Shown one piece after another: positions 6,045 through 8,404 of a stretch of 8,404 bases of DNA. Numbering within the stretch: the stretch's first letter is position 1; each line of letters starts with the position of its first letter. The translations under genes and the position numbers were made by a program. A model generated the notes under the pieces. It saw only the letters and a program-made list of their open reading frames with translations, was not told the DNA's origin and made no database searches. The DNA lies in the NCBI GenBank assembly GCA_945866505.1, contig CAMBHH010000152.1, forward strand, positions 1 through 8,404. The letters are read 5' to 3'. Source of the DNA: Flavobacterium psychrophilum. Its GTDB lineage: Bacteria > Bacteroidota > Bacteroidia > Flavobacteriales > Flavobacteriaceae.

Positions 6045-7223
6045 ATGAAAAACATCGGACCGCTTTTCCTATTAGCTTTAGTAATTATACTATTTTCCTG
6101 TAGCAATAGTAATGATTCAGCCTCAACAGATTTGTATCCAAATATGACCGCAAAATTTGCTGGTAAAATTGATTTGACTAATCCAAGTAATTACGCAAAC
6201 CAAGGAAAACCAACTTATATCAGTAAAGACAACACTGCTGGAAATCCAATTACGGATAAAGGAGCAACTCTCGGGCGAGTTTTATTTTATGACACTAATT
6301 TATCATCCAATAATACCATTTCTTGTTCTTCGTGTCATAACCAAGCCAATGCTTTTGGAGATGTTTCCGCAGCAAGTGATGGTGTTAATGGAACAACCAC
6401 CAGACATTCGATGCGTTTGGTAAATTCAAGATTCTCAAACGAAGCTAAATTCTTTTGGGACGAAAGGGCCACAACTTTAGAAAATCAAACCACACAACCC
6501 ATAAAAGATCATGTTGAAATGGGATTCAGTGGTACAAACGGAGACGAAAATATTAATAAGTTAATTACAAAGCTTCAAAACACCAGTTATTACAAAGAGT
6601 TGTTTAAATATGCTTTTGGGTCAGAAGAAATTACCGAAAATAAAATCCAATTGGCATTGGCTCAATTTGTAAGAAGTATTCAATCATTCGATTCAAAATA
6701 TGATGCTGGAAGGGCTTTGGCGGCTAACGATAACCAACCATTTTCCAATTTTACAAATCAAGAAAATCAAGGTAAAAATTTATTTCTTTCGCGTCCAGTT
6801 TTTGATGCTAGTGGTTCACGAACTGCAGGAGGAGTTGGTTGCGCTACTTGTCATGCTGCTCCAGAATTTGACATTGATCCTAACTCAAGAAATAACGGAA
6901 TAATTGGCGTTTTGAATGGAACAGGAATTGACATAACCAATACTAGATCTCCTTCATTGAGAAATTTAGTAAAACTGGACGGAACAACAAATGGTCCAAT
7001 GATGCACACCGGAAATCTTACAACACTTCAAACAGTAATAGGTCATTATGGCAAAATCAATCTTGCACCAGGAAATACTAATCTTGACCCAAGATTAGCT
7101 CCAAACGGTTTTGGACAACAATTAAATCTTACTGCTACTGAAGTAGATGCTTTAGTTGCTTTTCTAAAAACCCTTTCAGGAACAGATGTTTATAGTAATT
7201 CGAAATGGTCGAGTCCGTTTTAA
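6045..7223 (+). CDS. Diheme cytochrome c peroxidase family lipoprotein
   Basis: A 392-residue protein with a hydrophobic start and Cys19 in LFSCSNS, a good lipobox, so it is a lipid-anchored envelope protein. Heme motifs are C94-SS-C97-H98 and C266-AT-C269-H270. FFWDERA (136-142) places Trp138 at the inter-heme tryptophan position. SPSLRNLVK (302-310), GPMMHTGNLTTLQTVIGHYG (317-336) and EVDALVAFLKTLSG (366-379) are the C-terminal family elements. The usual HDG of this family reads His321-Thr-Gly here. It is distinct from the 340-residue enzyme upstream (lipid anchor, longer second domain), so the two are probably not redundant. It may oxidise the YHYH protein or another partner, or remove peroxide; which one cannot be told from sequence. 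A strong terminator follows about 100 bases later. Confidence 0.9.
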   Translation: MKNIGPLFLLALVIILFSCSNSNDSASTDLYPNMTAKFAGKIDLTNPSNYANQGKPTYISKDNTAGNPITDKGATLGRVLFYDTNLSSNNTISCSSCHNQANAFGDVSAASDGVNGTTTRHSMRLVNSRFSNEAKFFWDERATTLENQTTQPIKDHVEMGFSGTNGDENINKLITKLQNTSYYKELFKYAFGSEEITENKIQLALAQFVRSIQSFDSKYDAGRALAANDNQPFSNFTNQENQGKNLFLSRPVFDASGSRTAGGVGCATCHAAPEFDIDPNSRNNGIIGVLNGTGIDITNTRSPSLRNLVKLDGTTNGPMMHTGNLTTLQTVIGHYGKINLAPGNTNLDPRLAPNGFGQQLNLTATEVDALVAFLKTLSGTDVYSNSKWSSPF

Positions 7224-7227
7224 TTAT

Positions 7228-7254
7228 AAAAAAAGCTCCACAATTATATGGAGC
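7228..7254 (-). terminator. Hairpin with T tract on the minus strand
   Basis: GCTCCA (7235-7240), an 8-base loop and TGGAGC (7249-7254) form a perfect 6-bp stem. A run of seven A at 7228-7234 on the plus strand becomes a T tract directly after the hairpin on the minus strand, so it is a textbook intrinsic terminator for leftward transcription. On the plus strand no T run follows. It lies 11 bases after the peroxidase stop codon and may block antisense transcription into the cluster or assist 3'-end formation. Confidence 0.55.
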
Positions 7255-7326
7255 GAATTCAAAATCATATTATTATTTATAACATAATTGATTATGAGTA
7301 TAATGCAAAATATTTATTTTTTATAA

Positions 7327-7369
7327 AAAACTGCTTGAAATACAGCCAAGCAGTTTTCTTATTTTTTTT
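7327..7369 (+). terminator. Strong intrinsic terminator closing the cluster
   Basis: AAAACTGCTTG (7327-7337), a 9-base loop and CAAGCAGTTTT (7347-7357) form a perfect 11-bp stem. It is followed by CTTA and a run of eight T (7362-7369), and the A-rich flank on the left gives some activity on the other strand too. This ends transcripts coming from the diheme peroxidase gene. Confidence 0.85.
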
Positions 7370-7513
7370 GAGATCATTTCGTTTAATAAACCTAACGTTC
7401 GATTTTTTTTTTCATAATTACAAAGTAATTCTAACTTTTCTCCCGTAATTAATTAATACTTGGCAGATCAATATTTAAAAAATTGATATTTATTATTGTA
7501 TTCTTGAGCAGAT

Positions 7514-7549
7514 TTTAGTAATAAGTTTAGTAAGAAATTTAGAAAGATT
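7514..7549. repeat. Three 12-bp tandem repeats at a promoter
   Basis: TTTAGTAATAAG (7514-7525), TTTAGTAAGAAA (7526-7537) and TTTAGAAAGATT (7538-7549) are consecutive and share TTTAG(T/A)AA. They end exactly where the -7 element of the next gene begins. The second copy supplies the nearest -33-like TTTA. They could bind a regulator or arise from slippage in AT-rich DNA. Confidence 0.5.
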
Positions 7550-7556
7550 ATATTTG
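7526..7556 (+). promoter_or_regulatory. Bacteroidetes-type promoter for the choice-of-anchor-L gene
   Basis: TATATTTG at 7549-7556 is a full match to the -7 consensus TAnnTTTG of the Bacteroidetes primary sigma factor. TTTA at 7526-7529, one base off the -33 TTTG, stands 19 bases before it, which is the expected spacing. Transcription would begin near 7562, about 28 bases before the ATG at 7590. Confidence 0.6.
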
Positions 7557-7589
7557 CTCAAATAAAATTATTACTCTGTAAAATAATAA

Positions 7590-8404
7590 ATGAAAAAAGT
7601 ATTTTTTGTTCTTTTAATGGCATTAAATAGTTATATTATCAAAGCTCAATTGGTAATCGATAATAGTACACAAACCCCGCAGGAGCTAGCTCAAAATGTA
7701 TTGTTGGGACAAGGAGTTACTATATCTAATATTAAATTTAACAATTTTGCGCCAACTGCAACCACTAAATACGACCAAATTGGACAATTTTCTAACGGTG
7801 CAACCACTAATATCGGTATTGATAAAGGTATCATTTTAAGTACAGGAAATTCATTAATTGCCAAAGGACCAAATGACCAAGATAAGGCAACTTTACCTAC
7901 TTCCAATTCATTTATTGGAGACAATGATTTAAAAATTCTTTCTAATAATCAGACAATTAAAAGTGTTGCGATTCTCGAATTTGATTTTGTACCCACTGGA
8001 AACAAATTAAATTTCAATTTTGTTTTTGCTTCAGAGGAATATCCTGAGTTTGTTAATGAAACATATAATGACAATTTTGGTTTCTTTTTGAGTGGACCAG
8101 GCATAACCGGACCCTTTTCGGGAAATGCTACTAATATAGCTTTGATTCCTAATACTAGCCTTCCAGTTTCTATTAATAATCTTAACAATGGATTGTCAAA
8201 TTCTGGACCTTGTGAATATTGCCAATATTATATCAATAACGAAAGTGGAACAACTATTCAATATGATGGGTTTACCAAGGTTATTGGTGCAATTGCTGAT
8301 GTGCAATGTGGACAAACCTATCACATCAAACTTGCCATCGCTAATGTGGGAGACGACAATTATGATTCGGCTGTATTTATTGAAGGCGCTAGTTTCAGTT
8401 CTGA
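7590..8404 (+). CDS. Choice-of-anchor-L domain surface protein (N-terminal part)
   Basis: Partial gene: 271 complete codons are read from the ATG at 7590 with no stop before the window edge. A signal peptide ends near residue 19 (IIKAQ). LVIDNSTQTPQELAQNVLLG (21-40), GIDKGIILSTGN (76-87), ILEFDFVPTGNKLNFNFVFA (128-147), SEEYPEFVNETYNDNFGFFL (148-167) and the later ADVQCGQTYHIKLAIANVGD (236-255) with DSAVFIEGASF (259-269) are the hallmarks of the choice-of-anchor-L domain. Cys208, Cys211 and Cys240 may form disulfides. Such proteins are usually long and end in a T9SS sorting domain or gliding-motility-type C-terminus, outside this window. It is probably a cell-surface adhesin and, with its own promoter after a terminator, is transcriptionally separate from the metal cluster. 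Confidence 0.88.
   Translation, partial: MKKVFFVLLMALNSYIIKAQLVIDNSTQTPQELAQNVLLGQGVTISNIKFNNFAPTATTKYDQIGQFSNGATTNIGIDKGIILSTGNSLIAKGPNDQDKATLPTSNSFIGDNDLKILSNNQTIKSVAILEFDFVPTGNKLNFNFVFASEEYPEFVNETYNDNFGFFLSGPGITGPFSGNATNIALIPNTSLPVSINNLNNGLSNSGPCEYCQYYINNESGTTIQYDGFTKVIGAIADVQCGQTYHIKLAIANVGDDNYDSAVFIEGASFSS

Larger units (their letters stand above)
7224..7589. other. Intergenic region between the peroxidase and the surface protein gene
   Basis: No credible gene is seen in these 366 bp. The left part carries two hairpins (7235-7254 and 7327-7357) that act as terminators. A small perfect repeat, AATTAC-AAA-GTAATT, lies at 7416-7430, and AT-rich sequence follows. The right part carries three 12-bp tandem repeats and a promoter for the next gene. 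Confidence 0.6.

Noticed and set aside
2840..7223. A methanobactin biosynthesis operon
   Set aside because: MbnP- and MbnH-like genes are present, but no precursor peptide and no MbnB/MbnC-type enzymes can be found in the window.
7248..7448. Small plus-strand frame after the second peroxidase
   Set aside because: It runs through the strong terminator hairpin and its T tracts; the Phe/Leu/Ile-rich product reflects AT-rich DNA.
7514..7549. CRISPR-like array
   Set aside because: The 12-bp units are directly tandem, with no spacers, and are too short and degenerate.
7691..8188. Two minus-strand frames within the choice-of-anchor-L gene
   Set aside because: They lie opposite a continuous 271-codon frame with a signal peptide and clear domain hallmarks.

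Overview
The window is AT-rich and looks like a Bacteroidetes chromosome, most likely a Flavobacterium-type organism. The evidence is a C-terminal type IX secretion (T9SS) sorting domain, a choice-of-anchor-L surface protein, A/T-rich leaders without clear Shine-Dalgarno sites, and TAnnTTTG-like -7 promoter elements. The identifications below come from reading motifs; no database search was run.

Left part (1-1158, minus strand). The window opens inside a gene whose first 133 residues form an ethylene-receptor-like three-helix membrane sensor domain with the Cys-x3-His pair. Next comes a short intergenic region with an imperfect inverted repeat, then a 175-residue putative lipoprotein. A 355-bp divergent intergenic region separates these from the plus-strand genes.

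Central cluster (1514-7223, plus strand). Seven genes run in one direction: an ECF sigma factor, an 87-residue single-membrane-pass protein (putative anti-sigma), a membrane-anchored CnrX/CpxP-like helical metal-sensor protein, an MbnP-like protein, a MauG/MbnH-like diheme peroxidase, a T9SS-exported YHYH-domain protein, and a second diheme peroxidase built as a lipoprotein. The first three match the architecture of the CnrH/CnrY/CnrX metal-responsive sigma switch. The next two match the MbnP/MbnH pair, in which a diheme enzyme oxidises a tryptophan of its partner to make a copper site. The same two-block sequence, TATCGCAAGAA, 12 bases, ATCGTCTAA, occurs before the putative anti-sigma gene and before the YHYH gene. 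Its geometry (GCAAGAA, 16 bases, TCTAA) is that of an ECF sigma promoter. I infer a metal-responsive, probably copper-linked, envelope system that controls its own sensor and its effectors. A strong hairpin terminator at 7327-7369 closes the cluster.

Right part (7224-8404). A 366-bp intergenic region holds two terminator-like hairpins, three 12-bp tandem repeats and a housekeeping-type promoter. It leads into the first 271 residues of a secreted choice-of-anchor-L protein that continues past the window.
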